Shown here piece by piece: positions 16,861 to 25,453 of a DNA stretch of 64,000 nucleotides. The stretch comes from CAVQCJ01 sp963771835 (GTDB lineage Bacteria; Actinomycetota; Actinomycetes; Prado026), in the NCBI GenBank assembly GCA_963771835.1, contig CAVYVA010000001.1:806001-870000 (forward strand), in the 5' to 3' direction. A program made the translations under genes and the position numbers. The notes under the pieces are model-generated. The model was not told the DNA's origin and searched no databases. It worked only from the letters and a program-made list of their open reading frames with translations. The first letter of the stretch is position 1; each line of letters starts with the position of its first letter.

Positions 16861-17181
16861 ATGTCCGCACTCGCCCGCACCCTGACCCGCATCACCGTAG
16901 GGCTGGCTGCCCTCTTCTTCACCGGGCTCGGAACGGCTGCCTTCGCGGCGGTGCCTCCCGACCCGAGCACCCCTTACAACGGCGGCTTCGACCGCGGCAA
17001 CCCCACCGGGAACGTGGTCGTCGCGCCGCCCGTGCAGCACCCGACGCAGGCGGCCGTGTCCGGGGTGAGCACACTCACCCTGCTGCTCCTCATCACCGCC
17101 GCGATCGTTGTCGCCGTGTTCGCCACGCAGGCCATCCACCGCCTGCGCACGAACAGTCCGACCCGCGCTGTCGCCGCCTGA
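16861..17181 (+). CDS. Secreted or cell-wall-exposed small protein with C-terminal membrane anchor
   Basis: A 106-aa protein. An ideal ribosome-binding site AAGGAGG precedes ATG 16861. The N-terminal signal sequence (ITVGLAALFFTGLGTAAFA, cleavage after AFA) is followed by a Pro/Asn/Gly-rich ectodomain of about 45 residues and a C-terminal helix (LTLLLLITAAIVVAVFA) with a basic tail, so the mature part faces outward. No family recognised. Confidence 0.7.
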   Translation: MSALARTLTRITVGLAALFFTGLGTAAFAAVPPDPSTPYNGGFDRGNPTGNVVVAPPVQHPTQAAVSGVSTLTLLLLITAAIVVAVFATQAIHRLRTNSPTRAVAA

Positions 17182-17315
17182 GCAAGGCGGGCAGGACCGT
17201 GGTCACCGGGGCGGGCCAGTCGCCCGACCCCGGGGTCCGCGGAAGAGTGCGTCGCCGCTACCTACCCCGGGCCAACCACCACCAGTTTCGGTGGGGTCAC
17301 CCTCGCTCGTCTTGA

Positions 17316-17657
17316 TCAGCTCCCAGAGTTCACTGTGACGGCTAGGAGGACCCAGGCACCAGCATCGAGGACCCCGGCCACTGCCCACGTCGCAGACGCG
17401 GCGAAGGCTGCTGCCCGCCAAGATCGCATGTGCCGCCATACAGGGCCCGCGACGATCAAGCCGATCAGAAGGGGGCCGAGGGCCATGGGCACCCCTAGAA
17501 CCCGGTCGAGAACCGTGACCGGCCCTTCCTCTGGCTTCAGGAGTACCAGCCAAAGCGCAGCGAACGGTAGGGCTTGCGTGACGGCCAGTACGGCGAACAC
17601 AGCCGACACGCCAGATCCGGCCTGGCTCCTCGCGGACGGGTCGGTGGTGACCGCCAT
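17316..17657 (-). CDS. Small integral membrane protein
   Basis: A 113-aa protein with three to four hydrophobic helices (VSAVFAVLAVTQALPFAALWLVLL, VPMALGPLLIGLIVAGPVW in two overlapping blocks, and TWAVAGVLDAGAWVLLAVTV). Initiates ATG 17657. No family is recognised. It is divergent from the PLP decarboxylase gene region and convergent with the small secreted-protein gene. Confidence 0.55.
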   Translation of the reverse strand: MAVTTDPSARSQAGSGVSAVFAVLAVTQALPFAALWLVLLKPEEGPVTVLDRVLGVPMALGPLLIGLIVAGPVWRHMRSWRAAAFAASATWAVAGVLDAGAWVLLAVTVNSGS

Positions 17658-17938
17658 GGCGTGATGTTCTCACCCAGCTAGCGGGTCTGCCCCCATAAGA
17701 GGCGTGGCAGCCCGCGTGCACGTCCTGCCTGATCCGTCGCGATGCCGGGGACGCGGCCGACAGGTTGCTCGCCCAGCGCCGGTGACCGAACCGAAGTACC
17801 GTTCCGCGCGGTCTCGCTAGGGCAGGATCGGGACATAACCGAGCCCGAGACAGTGCCGTCCGACCGACTGCTCGCCGGGCTCCGATTCGCACATTCACCC
17901 TTCTGGGTGCGCCCGGCGCAGGTCTGGAGAGTCGATCG

Positions 17939-19312
17939 ATGACAGACACGGCATGGGGAGACGAGAGCGGCATGACCCGGCTGGTCCTGGAGTGGGCCGC
18001 TAATCGCGTGGTGCTTCATTCAGACCCGAAGACGTCCGCTCGTGGACCTGAACAGCTCAGGGCTGAAGCCGGAGAGACCATAACGGGCCGTGGCATCGGT
18101 GCCACCGCTGCCCTGGATGTGTTCGACCGCGTCTTGGCTCCCGCCACTCGCGCCCAGGACGACCCGATGAACCTTGCGTACATCCCGTCCGCGCCCACCC
18201 AGGCGGCGATCGCATTCGACCTCGCGACCAGCGCCGCCAATATCTTTGCCGGCATCTGGGAGGTCGGTGCGGGGGCAATCTTCGCCGAGAACGAGGCCCT
18301 TGCGTGGATACGTGACCTGTTGAGCTGGCCGAGTACCTCGGGAGGAACCTTCGTCTCGGGTGGGACGTCGGGGAATCTCTCAGCTCTTCATGCAGCACGC
18401 TCAACCGCACAGGCCAGACTTGGCACGAGGCCTGCCGGCGGATGGGCGATCGCGTGCACGCAGAGCGCACACTCCTCGATCCGATCTGCCGCTCGGGTCC
18501 TTGACGTCGAGTTGGTCGAGGTGTCGGAGGACGAGTCCGGTCGTCTCACCGGCGAGCGGCTGAGGCCCGTCCTCGCTGGCGCCCCCGGCGTCTTCGCGGT
18601 CGTGGCGACTGCCGGGACCACCAACGCCGGCATCGTGGACGATCTCGCCTCGACTGCGGCAGCCTGCCGGGAGCACGACGTGTGGCTGCACGTTGACGGC
18701 GCCTACGGCGGGGCGGCGCTCGCGGCGCCCAGTGTCCGATCCGTCTTCGACGGGATCGAGCACGCTGACAGCTTCATCGTGGATCCGCACAAGTGGCTGT
18801 TCGCGCCCTACGACAGCTGCGCTCTCCTCTATCGCGACCCCGCGCTGGCCAGGGCGGCCCACGCCCAGACGGCCAGCTACCTGGACGTGATCGATCGAGA
18901 AGCCACCAACCCGGCTGACCTCGCCATTCACCTTTCGCGCCGGGCGCGTGGGCTCCCGTTCTGGTTCAGTCTGGCCACCCACGGAACGGAACGGTACTCA
19001 GCCGCCATCGAGCGGACGTTGACGACCGCCCGGGAGGTGGCCGGCTACATCCGGAGCTGCGGGCATCTGAGACTGCTGCGGGAACCCACGCTCAGCGTCG
19101 TCCTGTTCGACTGCCCAGGGTGGACTGACGACGACTACCGATCCTGGTCCACCGAGAGGGCCGAGGATGGCGAGCTCCTGTGCCTTCCAACTCGATGGCG
19201 CGGGAATGTCGCCCTTCGAATGGCGTTCGTCAATCCTGCCACCGAGTCGAGCCGCGTCATATCCGTGCTGGCAGGCATCCGGGAGTGGTCGGCGCGACAC
19301 ACCAAGGGGTGA
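17939..19312 (+). CDS. Group II PLP-dependent amino acid decarboxylase
   Basis: A 457-aa enzyme of the aromatic amino acid/glutamate/diaminobutyrate decarboxylase fold. Visible motifs: FVSGGTSGNLSAL (phosphate binding), WLHVDGAYGGAALAA (Asp contacting the PLP ring), and FIVDPHKWLFAPYDS with Lys 285 as the PLP Schiff-base lysine. Length is usual for the group. The substrate cannot be fixed from the sequence; tyrosine/tryptophan-type or 2,4-diaminobutyrate-type are both possible. ATG 17939 has no good ribosome-binding site and overlaps the stop of an open frame beginning at 17742 that I consider non-coding. Confidence 0.85.
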   Translation: MTDTAWGDESGMTRLVLEWAANRVVLHSDPKTSARGPEQLRAEAGETITGRGIGATAALDVFDRVLAPATRAQDDPMNLAYIPSAPTQAAIAFDLATSAANIFAGIWEVGAGAIFAENEALAWIRDLLSWPSTSGGTFVSGGTSGNLSALHAARSTAQARLGTRPAGGWAIACTQSAHSSIRSAARVLDVELVEVSEDESGRLTGERLRPVLAGAPGVFAVVATAGTTNAGIVDDLASTAAACREHDVWLHVDGAYGGAALAAPSVRSVFDGIEHADSFIVDPHKWLFAPYDSCALLYRDPALARAAHAQTASYLDVIDREATNPADLAIHLSRRARGLPFWFSLATHGTERYSAAIERTLTTAREVAGYIRSCGHLRLLREPTLSVVLFDCPGWTDDDYRSWSTERAEDGELLCLPTRWRGNVALRMAFVNPATESSRVISVLAGIREWSARHTKG

Positions 19313-19384
19313 CACGGTGAACCGTGGCAATGACGCACCCCTCGGAGGGAGCGCCGAACGCGTCCTCGGTCGCAGGCCCGCCTC

Positions 19385-20719
19385 CTATCCCTGGTACTCG
19401 AAGGCGCCTCGGTCGGCGTACGGCGGTGAGCCGGTGCCGGTGTTCGCCTTCGGGGCATCGAACCGTGGGTTGGCGTCGGCGTCGGCGCTGGTGAAGCCCG
19501 GGGCCGAGGCGTCGGCCGAGTCGATCGCCGGTGAGCCGGCTCGCAGGTGCAGGTTGCCTGCCGCGGGACCCACGAACTTAGGGTTGCCCTGGATGCCGCG
19601 CGTCTCCTGCTGCGGCACGGCGGCCCTGAAGGCCGCCAGCGTCGAGTAGTTCGTGCCGTTCCACTGGACGATCTTGCCGCCGGGTGCACTCAGGTAGAAG
19701 AGGTCGTAGTTGATGGAGGAACCGGACACCGACGTCGCGTCCACCCGGATGTCGCCCTTCTGGCCGAACGTGTTGGACAGGGCGTTGTCCTGGCTGATGT
19801 TGTCTCGGATGGTCGCGCCCCCGGAGCCGCCCTCGACGTTGATCCCGGACGTGGTGTTCTTGTACACCGTGTTGCTGACGATGGTGACACCCGTCGACCC
19901 GAGCACGTCGATGCCGTGGTCACCGTTGCGGTAGACGACATTGTCCGTCACGACGCTGTTGTTCGCGCCGCTGTAGAGCTGGATCCCGGAGTCCTCGTTG
20001 TCGCGGGACACGTTCGCCGTGATGGTGTTGCCGGGAGCGCGGTCGTCGATTCCGGGCGCAGCGCGCGTATATCCCCTCGCGTTCGAGAAGGTCAGGTTGT
20101 CGGACACGAGGTCGCCGGTGCTGCCGGACAAGAGGTAGATGCCCGCGTCGGTGTTGTTGTGCACGGTGTTTCCGACGATCGCCGAAGTGTTCGTCGCCTG
20201 GACGTAGATGCCGGCCGCCGTGGAACCGTCGAGCGGCGCCCCGCTGTACGACACCTCGTTGTCGCGCAAGGTGATGTTCCACGACGATTGGAGCTTCAGC
20301 CCATAGCTCGTCGTGTGCATGACGTGGAAACCGATGATCGAGACGTCGTGGACTGACGACATGGCGAAACCGTTCGCCGCGCCGGCGACCGTGACCGTGG
20401 CACCCGGGGCCGCAGTCCAGGTGATCGGCGCACCCGGGGCGCCGGAGCGGTTGATCGACACGCGCTCGTGGTAGGTCCCCGAGGCGACCTGCACGGTCGT
20501 GCCAGCCGAGACCTTCGCCACCGAGGCACCGATGGTGCAGAAAGGCACCGTGCTGGTACCGCTGCCGGCGTCGCTGCATGCGGCGTTGCCGTTGTCGACG
20601 AACAGCACCGTAGCAGCGTGAGCTGCGCCGGGGAGTGCGACGGTGGTCACGACCGCCAGGACGGCACCGGCACCGAGCGTGGCCAGCCGACGGGATCGGT
20701 CCTGCCTACGCCGCACCAT
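19385..20719 (-). CDS. Secreted right-handed parallel beta-helix protein
   Basis: A 444-aa protein. ATG 20719 begins a Tat-like basic head (MVRRRQDRSRRLATLGAG) and a hydrophobic core ending at ALPGAAHA-A, a signal peptidase I site. The rest is a ladder of beta-helix coils rich in Asn (NTVHNNTDAGIYLLS, NVSRDNEDSGIQLYSGANN, NGDHGIDVLGS). This is the pectate-lyase/NosD-like fold. It ends with LRAGSPAIDSADASAP and DRGAFEY, the usual tail of such surface proteins. Probably binds or cleaves polysaccharide; no catalytic residues are provable. It is a close paralog of the first domain of the protein at 52198. Confidence 0.8.
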   Translation of the reverse strand: MVRRRQDRSRRLATLGAGAVLAVVTTVALPGAAHAATVLFVDNGNAACSDAGSGTSTVPFCTIGASVAKVSAGTTVQVASGTYHERVSINRSGAPGAPITWTAAPGATVTVAGAANGFAMSSVHDVSIIGFHVMHTTSYGLKLQSSWNITLRDNEVSYSGAPLDGSTAAGIYVQATNTSAIVGNTVHNNTDAGIYLLSGSTGDLVSDNLTFSNARGYTRAAPGIDDRAPGNTITANVSRDNEDSGIQLYSGANNSVVTDNVVYRNGDHGIDVLGSTGVTIVSNTVYKNTTSGINVEGGSGGATIRDNISQDNALSNTFGQKGDIRVDATSVSGSSINYDLFYLSAPGGKIVQWNGTNYSTLAAFRAAVPQQETRGIQGNPKFVGPAAGNLHLRAGSPAIDSADASAPGFTSADADANPRFDAPKANTGTGSPPYADRGAFEYQG

Positions 20720-20860
20720 CGAGGGCCAGCCTCCTGTCTGGTAAGGCCGATGATGCCACGCATGCCCGACGCGACCAGGTTCACCGCTATGTCTGGGCGC
20801 GTCGTGGAGCCGAGCACCCGCACAGCCGACCCGGACTGAGAAGTCGGCCCAATCCATGGG

Positions 20861-20985
20861 TGTCACGCCGACCGCTACGCCGGTCGGGAGAAGTCGGTCG
20901 AGGAGCTCGTCGCGCGGCTGGTCGACGCCCGGTTCCTCGTGGTCGTCGGGCCGTCGGGGGCTGGTCGCGGCGTCCGAGGCCAACG
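20861..20985 (+). pseudogene. nSTAND NTPase remnant (Walker A region)
   Basis: An in-frame stretch reads DRYAGREKSVEELVARLVDA then RFLVVVGPSGAGRGVR. This is the FxGRE-linker and Walker A of the same nSTAND family as the gene at 4466, with the catalytic Lys of GPSGAGK changed to Arg. No start or further domain follows. It is a short decayed fragment in the otherwise empty 20720-21147 region. Confidence 0.5.
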
Positions 20986-21147
20986 GTTGCAATCGCCCTC
21001 GGTCTTTCCCGACAGGTCGAGACGAGGAGATCTGGCGACCAGTGGTCACGCTGGGATAACCTATGATCGACGGAGCGTAGCGGAAGGGCCTCCTGGCAGC
21101 TAGCCGCCCGCTTTGCCGACGGCGACCTCGCCCCTAGGTGGTGCTCC

Positions 21148-22830
21148 ATGTCGCACCTCGAAGACCTCCCCTCGCAGGCGAAGGTAGCCACCCCCAGCGA
21201 CGACCCGGTCGTTCTCCAGGATCCGTCGGTCGTGCCGGAAGGCTCCCCTCCGCCGCGAGCTCCCGTAGACGTGGGCGCGCTCCGGCATCCCTACGAGGGT
21301 TCACGCTTCGCGATCGCGCTGGTCGCGTCGGCGCTGTCGGTGGCCCTGGGGGTTCTGGTCCTCGTCATGATCGGCCAGCAGAGCGAGATCGCGCTCATGG
21401 TGTTGCTGGTGGTCGCGTCGCTGGCTGCGGCCTGGGTGCTGATCCAGCTGTGGCGCATCCGTCTCCTGGCCGACGCGGTGCTGGTCGGGCCGCAGACGCT
21501 GCCCGAGGTCCAGGCCGCGGTCGACACGGTGCGGGAACGGCTGGACTTCCAGGGTCGGCTGCCGGTGTTCGTCGTCGACAGGATCGGGCGGGTGATGACC
21601 GGCGAAGCCGCCGCAGTCACCTTGACAAGTTTCTTCGGCGTGAATGTTCTCGTCGCCGAAGGCGGCGCGCTGGGGGACCTCTCGGACGAGGGCGACCGCG
21701 AACGGCTCGTCTTCGTCCTCGCAACGTACTTCGGGGCGGTTAAAGCCCGGACCGCGCAGTGGACGCCCTTCCTGTACGCGTTGCAGTTCACGTTCCTGCC
21801 CAAGCTCGTCTTCCCGTTCGTCTACCCGTGGATGCGGGCGACGGTGTACACGGGGGACCGGATCGCCTACGCATGCTGCGGCAACCTGAACATCGGTCTC
21901 GAGGCGTGCTACCGAGCCCTTGTGGGCAAGGAGGTGGCCGGCCATATCCAGGCGTCCGGTCTCACCGAGCAGGCGCTCACCGTCCGCAGCCGGTTCCTGC
22001 TGAGACTGACCCAGCTACTGCGTCCCGTGCCCCACGTGACCAACCGCTACCTCGATCTCCTCTCGTTCGCCGCGGTCTACGAGCCGGCCGCGTACGAGCG
22101 GTTCCGCGCGTCGCTGGACCCCTCGGTCGCCGCGGTCGACGGTGTCCTGCACAGGCTGCAGAAGCGCCGTCCCAGTCGGGTCGCGATCCCCGTGGGTGTC
22201 GCGCTGTCCGCACTGCTGCTCGTTGGCGGCGTCGTGGTCGCGCTGATGCTGCGGGCGCCTGACTCGCAGGGCCAAGCATCGCCGTCGAACGTGCCGACCC
22301 CCGCACCGGACAGCTCCGGCAACGGTGTCGTCACGCCGAGCCCGGAGCCGGTCCCGGTCAGCAACATCGCAGAGCTCACCGTCGTCGTCGCCCCGCCGGC
22401 CGCACCCATCGGTCAGGACGCAGCCGGGAACCCCGTCAACTATGGCGCCACCAACCTGACCGACGGCGACGCGTCGAGCGCCTGGCGCATGAGGGGCGAC
22501 GGCACCGGGAAGGTGATCACGTTCACCTTCAACCAGCCCGTCACACTCACAGCCGTCGGGCTCGTCAACGGGTACGCGAAGAGGGATGAGTTCGACGGCA
22601 CGGACCGGTACGCCCAGGAGCGGCGGATCACCGCCGTGTCCTGGTCGTTCGACGGTGTCCCCGCCGGGATGCAACAGTTGAAGGACGGTGACAGGGGCGT
22701 GCAGCGAGTAGTCTTCCGCGACGTCGTGGTACGCACACTCGCGCTTCAGATCGAGAGCACCACGCCGCCGGGTGACCCGCGGTTCGACTACACAGCGATC
22801 GGTGAGGTCGTGCTGGTCGGCCGGACCTGA
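21148..22830 (+). CDS. Degenerate M48-peptidase-like membrane protein with C-terminal discoidin-like domain
   Basis: A 560-aa protein. Order: cytoplasmic head, two helices (about 54-77 and 80-100), a domain resembling M48 peptidases (about 110-320), a third helix (345-369), a Pro/Ser/Thr linker, and a beta-sandwich (about 415-560) resembling NAD-glycohydrolase-translocation/F5-8 type C modules (NLTDGDASSAWRMRGDGTG, FTFNQPVTLTAVGLVNGY). Where M48 enzymes have HExxH followed by xxKxxH, this protein reads TYFGA-VKARTAQ (193-204), and the third-ligand region reads YTGDRIA. The zinc ligands are therefore missing and I infer a non-catalytic homolog. ATG 21148. Confidence 0.6.
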   Translation: MSHLEDLPSQAKVATPSDDPVVLQDPSVVPEGSPPPRAPVDVGALRHPYEGSRFAIALVASALSVALGVLVLVMIGQQSEIALMVLLVVASLAAAWVLIQLWRIRLLADAVLVGPQTLPEVQAAVDTVRERLDFQGRLPVFVVDRIGRVMTGEAAAVTLTSFFGVNVLVAEGGALGDLSDEGDRERLVFVLATYFGAVKARTAQWTPFLYALQFTFLPKLVFPFVYPWMRATVYTGDRIAYACCGNLNIGLEACYRALVGKEVAGHIQASGLTEQALTVRSRFLLRLTQLLRPVPHVTNRYLDLLSFAAVYEPAAYERFRASLDPSVAAVDGVLHRLQKRRPSRVAIPVGVALSALLLVGGVVVALMLRAPDSQGQASPSNVPTPAPDSSGNGVVTPSPEPVPVSNIAELTVVVAPPAAPIGQDAAGNPVNYGATNLTDGDASSAWRMRGDGTGKVITFTFNQPVTLTAVGLVNGYAKRDEFDGTDRYAQERRITAVSWSFDGVPAGMQQLKDGDRGVQRVVFRDVVVRTLALQIESTTPPGDPRFDYTAIGEVVLVGRT

Positions 22831-22871
22831 TCGCTGCCGTCGCGGCTGGGGGCACCGGCGAGCGCGGTTGC

Positions 22872-22896
22872 CGTCAATCGAGGTAGTCGCGCAGTC
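22872..22896 (+). repeat. Dispersed 25-bp repeat, copy 1
   Basis: Shares the core TCGAGGTAGTCGCGCA with 57606-57630, 23 of 25 bases identical. On the minus strand both copies read as a C-terminus ending R-D-Y-L-D-stop, suggesting they are leftovers of a repeated coding element. Confidence 0.45.
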
Positions 22897-22995
22897 CGGC
22901 CCGTCCGGGTCCTAAGCCCCTGGCGTCGTCAGCGACGCCGCGCAACGGTGGCAGCAGCGGCGAGACCGTCGGTCCCGTGAGGAGATGGTGAGGCC

Positions 22996-24858
22996 ATGAT
23001 CACGACTGTCCACGCAGTGGATACCGACACATCCCCCGTCCCCGCTGTCTCGCTGGCCCGGCTCTTCTACGACCGTGTCGCGGCGACTCCCCGTTCGGAG
23101 GCGTTCCGCTTCCCGATCGAGCGCGGCTGGGCGTCGGTGTCCTGGGCGGAGACCGCGGACACGGTCAAGACCATGGCCGCCGGCCTGCTCGCCCTCGGGA
23201 TCGCACCAGAGGAGCGCGTGGCCATCGCGTGCGCCACCCGGATCGAGTGGCTGCTCGCGGACCTGGCGATCGTGTGCGCAGGCGCCGCGACGACCGCGAT
23301 CTACCCGTCCACCGGAGGGGAGGACGTCGCCTTCATCCTCTCCGACAGCGGCGCCCGGGTCGCCTTCGCCGAGGACGACGAGCAGGTCGCCAAGCTCCGC
23401 GTCCAGCGCGACCACCTGCCCGACCTGGTCCGAGTGATCACGTTCGACGGTGTGGCTGACGGGGAGTGGGTGCTGAGCCTGGCCGACCTGCAGGCGCTGG
23501 GTGCCAGACACCTCGTCGAGCACCCGACGGCGGTCGACGAGGCGGTGGCCGCGGTCCGGCCGGATCACCTGGCCACGCTGATCTACACATCGGGCACCAC
23601 CGGGCGGCCCAAGGGCGTGGAGTTGCCGCATCGCTGCTGGACGTACGTGGCCTCGGCCGCGGAGGGTCTGCAGATCCTCTCCCTCGACGACCTGCAGTAC
23701 CTGTGGCTCCCGCTGTCGCACTCGTTCGGCAAGATGCTCGAGGCGGTGCAGCTCCAGATCGGGTTCGCGACCGCTGTCGACGGTCGCCTCGACAAGGTGG
23801 TGGAGAACCTCGCGGTGGTCCGGCCCACTTTCATGGCAGGCCCCCCGCGGATCTTCGAGAAGGTGCACGCGAAGGTCGTGCAGACGGTGCAGGAGGAGGG
23901 CGGCCTCAGGCTCAGGCTGTTCACGTGGGCCTTCGGGGTGGGCCAGCGGGTCTCCCAGGTGCGACTCCAGCACCGCCGCCCGAGCCCGCTGCTCCAGGCG
24001 CAGTACGCCGCCGCCGACCGGTTGGTGCTGTCGAGGATCCGCGACCGGCTCGGTGGCCGGATCCGCTTCCTGATCTCGGGCAGCGCGGCCCTGTCCAAGG
24101 ACGTCGCCGTCTGGTTCCACGCAGCCGGGCTGCTGGTGCTGGAGGGCTACGGGCTGACCGAGACCAGCGGCGGGGCCTGCCTGGCCCTGCTCAGGGACCC
24201 GGCGTTCGGGGTGGTCGGCCCGCCGATCGCCGGCACCGAGCTCCGGATCGCGGACGACGGGGAGATCCTGATCCGGGGGCCGTTGGTGATGCGCGGGTAC
24301 CACAACCTGCCGGAGGCGACGGCCGAGGTACTGAGCGCCGACGGATGGCTCGCCACCGGCGACGTCGGTGAGATCGACGAGAAGGGCCGGCTGCGGATCA
24401 CCGACCGCAAGAAGGACCTGGTCAAGACCTCCGGCGGGAAGTACATCGCGCCGCAGGCCATCGAGGTCATGTTCAAGGCGGTCTGCCCGCTCGCCAGCCA
24501 GATGCTCGTACACGCCGACCGTCGCAACTACGCGACGGCGCTGGTCGCGTTGGACCCCGAGGCCCTCGCGCAGTGGGCCCGTGCCCAGGGTCTGTCCGAC
24601 ACCGAGTACGCAGCGCTGACTGCCGACCCGACCGTCCAGCGGTACGTGTCCTCGTGCGTCGAGGAGCTCAACGCGCGGCTCAACCGCTGGGAGACCGTCA
24701 AGGACTTCCGGATCCTCGACCGCGACCTGACGATCGAGGACGGCGAGATGACGCCCAGCCTGAAGGTCAAGCGCAAGGCCGTGGAGAAGAAGTACGCGTC
24801 GCTGCTCGACTCGATGTACGAAGGCGGGTCGCGAAGCCGACCCGTCAGGACTCCTTGA
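22996..24858 (+). CDS. Long-chain acyl-CoA ligase (AMP-forming), FadD15-like
   Basis: A 620-aa ANL-superfamily enzyme. The P-loop is YTSGTTGRPKG (about 197-207). Others are LEGYGLTETSGGACL (A5), GWLATGDVGEIDEKGRLRITDRKKDLVKTSGGKYI (A7-A8, shown here as two joined blocks) and a C-terminal lysine region TPSLKVKRKAV. It activates fatty acids as acyl-AMP then acyl-CoA. ATG 22996 with GAGGAGATGGTGAGG upstream. The 3' end overlaps the DUF47 gene by 14 bases on the other strand. Confidence 0.9.
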   Translation: MITTVHAVDTDTSPVPAVSLARLFYDRVAATPRSEAFRFPIERGWASVSWAETADTVKTMAAGLLALGIAPEERVAIACATRIEWLLADLAIVCAGAATTAIYPSTGGEDVAFILSDSGARVAFAEDDEQVAKLRVQRDHLPDLVRVITFDGVADGEWVLSLADLQALGARHLVEHPTAVDEAVAAVRPDHLATLIYTSGTTGRPKGVELPHRCWTYVASAAEGLQILSLDDLQYLWLPLSHSFGKMLEAVQLQIGFATAVDGRLDKVVENLAVVRPTFMAGPPRIFEKVHAKVVQTVQEEGGLRLRLFTWAFGVGQRVSQVRLQHRRPSPLLQAQYAAADRLVLSRIRDRLGGRIRFLISGSAALSKDVAVWFHAAGLLVLEGYGLTETSGGACLALLRDPAFGVVGPPIAGTELRIADDGEILIRGPLVMRGYHNLPEATAEVLSADGWLATGDVGEIDEKGRLRITDRKKDLVKTSGGKYIAPQAIEVMFKAVCPLASQMLVHADRRNYATALVALDPEALAQWARAQGLSDTEYAALTADPTVQRYVSSCVEELNARLNRWETVKDFRILDRDLTIEDGEMTPSLKVKRKAVEKKYASLLDSMYEGGSRSRPVRTP

Positions 24859-25453
24859 CGACCGCGTACCAGATCCGTTCGGCCACGTCCTCGACCCGCT
24901 CGCCGACCTCGAGCACCCGACGGTAGATCTCACGACGCGCGACGACCCGGCCCACGTCGGGGTCGGCGAGGAGGTCCTTCATCGCGTTCCGGTAGGTCTT
25001 CTCCATTCTGCGCTCGGCCGAGATCGCCGCGTCAGCGGCCGACGTGGCGGTGTCGTCCCGCGCGGTGAGGGCGCCAAGGCCTCGCGCCAGGTGCCGAACC
25101 CCTTCGGCGGCGGCGTCCGCCATGGTCGCCACCGCCTGGTCCGGCTGGAGGTCGAGCAGGTCCGCCTCGCGAACAACGTCCTTGGCGCGGTTGAGGACGC
25201 CGTCCAGCAGCTCGGACAGGGCGTACAGGTCCTCCTGGGGCACCGGGGTGCTGAACGCGGCCCGCAGCTGCGTGGCCAGCTCCCGGCGGACCATGTCGGC
25301 GGCATGCTCGCTCGAGCGGACCGTCTGCCCCGCTCCGGGCTCGCTGTGCGCCCAGGCCGCGAACGCGGTCAGCCCGTCGACCGTGACGGTCGCCTGGCGA
25401 CCGAGCGTCGCCAGCACGTCGGGGGTCTCCGGCAGGAACCAGTGCCTGGTCAC
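24845..25453 (-). CDS. DUF47 (PhoU-like) phosphate transport accessory protein
   Basis: A 202-aa all-helical cytoplasmic protein (PETPDVLATLGRQA, then LYALSELLDGVLNRAKDVVREADL, then EDVAERIWYAVVK). DUF47 proteins accompany PiT transporters and are thought to regulate them. Its ATG overlaps the stop of the PiT gene (ATGA), so the two are translated together. The end overlaps the convergent acyl-CoA ligase gene. Confidence 0.88.
   Translation of the reverse strand: MTRHWFLPETPDVLATLGRQATVTVDGLTAFAAWAHSEPGAGQTVRSSEHAADMVRRELATQLRAAFSTPVPQEDLYALSELLDGVLNRAKDVVREADLLDLQPDQAVATMADAAAEGVRHLARGLGALTARDDTATSAADAAISAERRMEKTYRNAMKDLLADPDVGRVVARREIYRRVLEVGERVEDVAERIWYAVVKES

Noticed and set aside
17742..17942. 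Open frame whose stop overlaps the PLP decarboxylase start (ATGA)
   Set aside because: No ribosome-binding site, no motif, and it contains the degenerate dispersed repeat; probably non-coding.
22962..22975. GAGACCGTCGGTCC as a fourth DosR-like box upstream of the acyl-CoA ligase gene
   Set aside because: It matches 11 of 14 positions of GGGACCTTCGGCCC but is only 20 bases from the ATG and overlaps the ribosome-binding region, wrong for an activator site.
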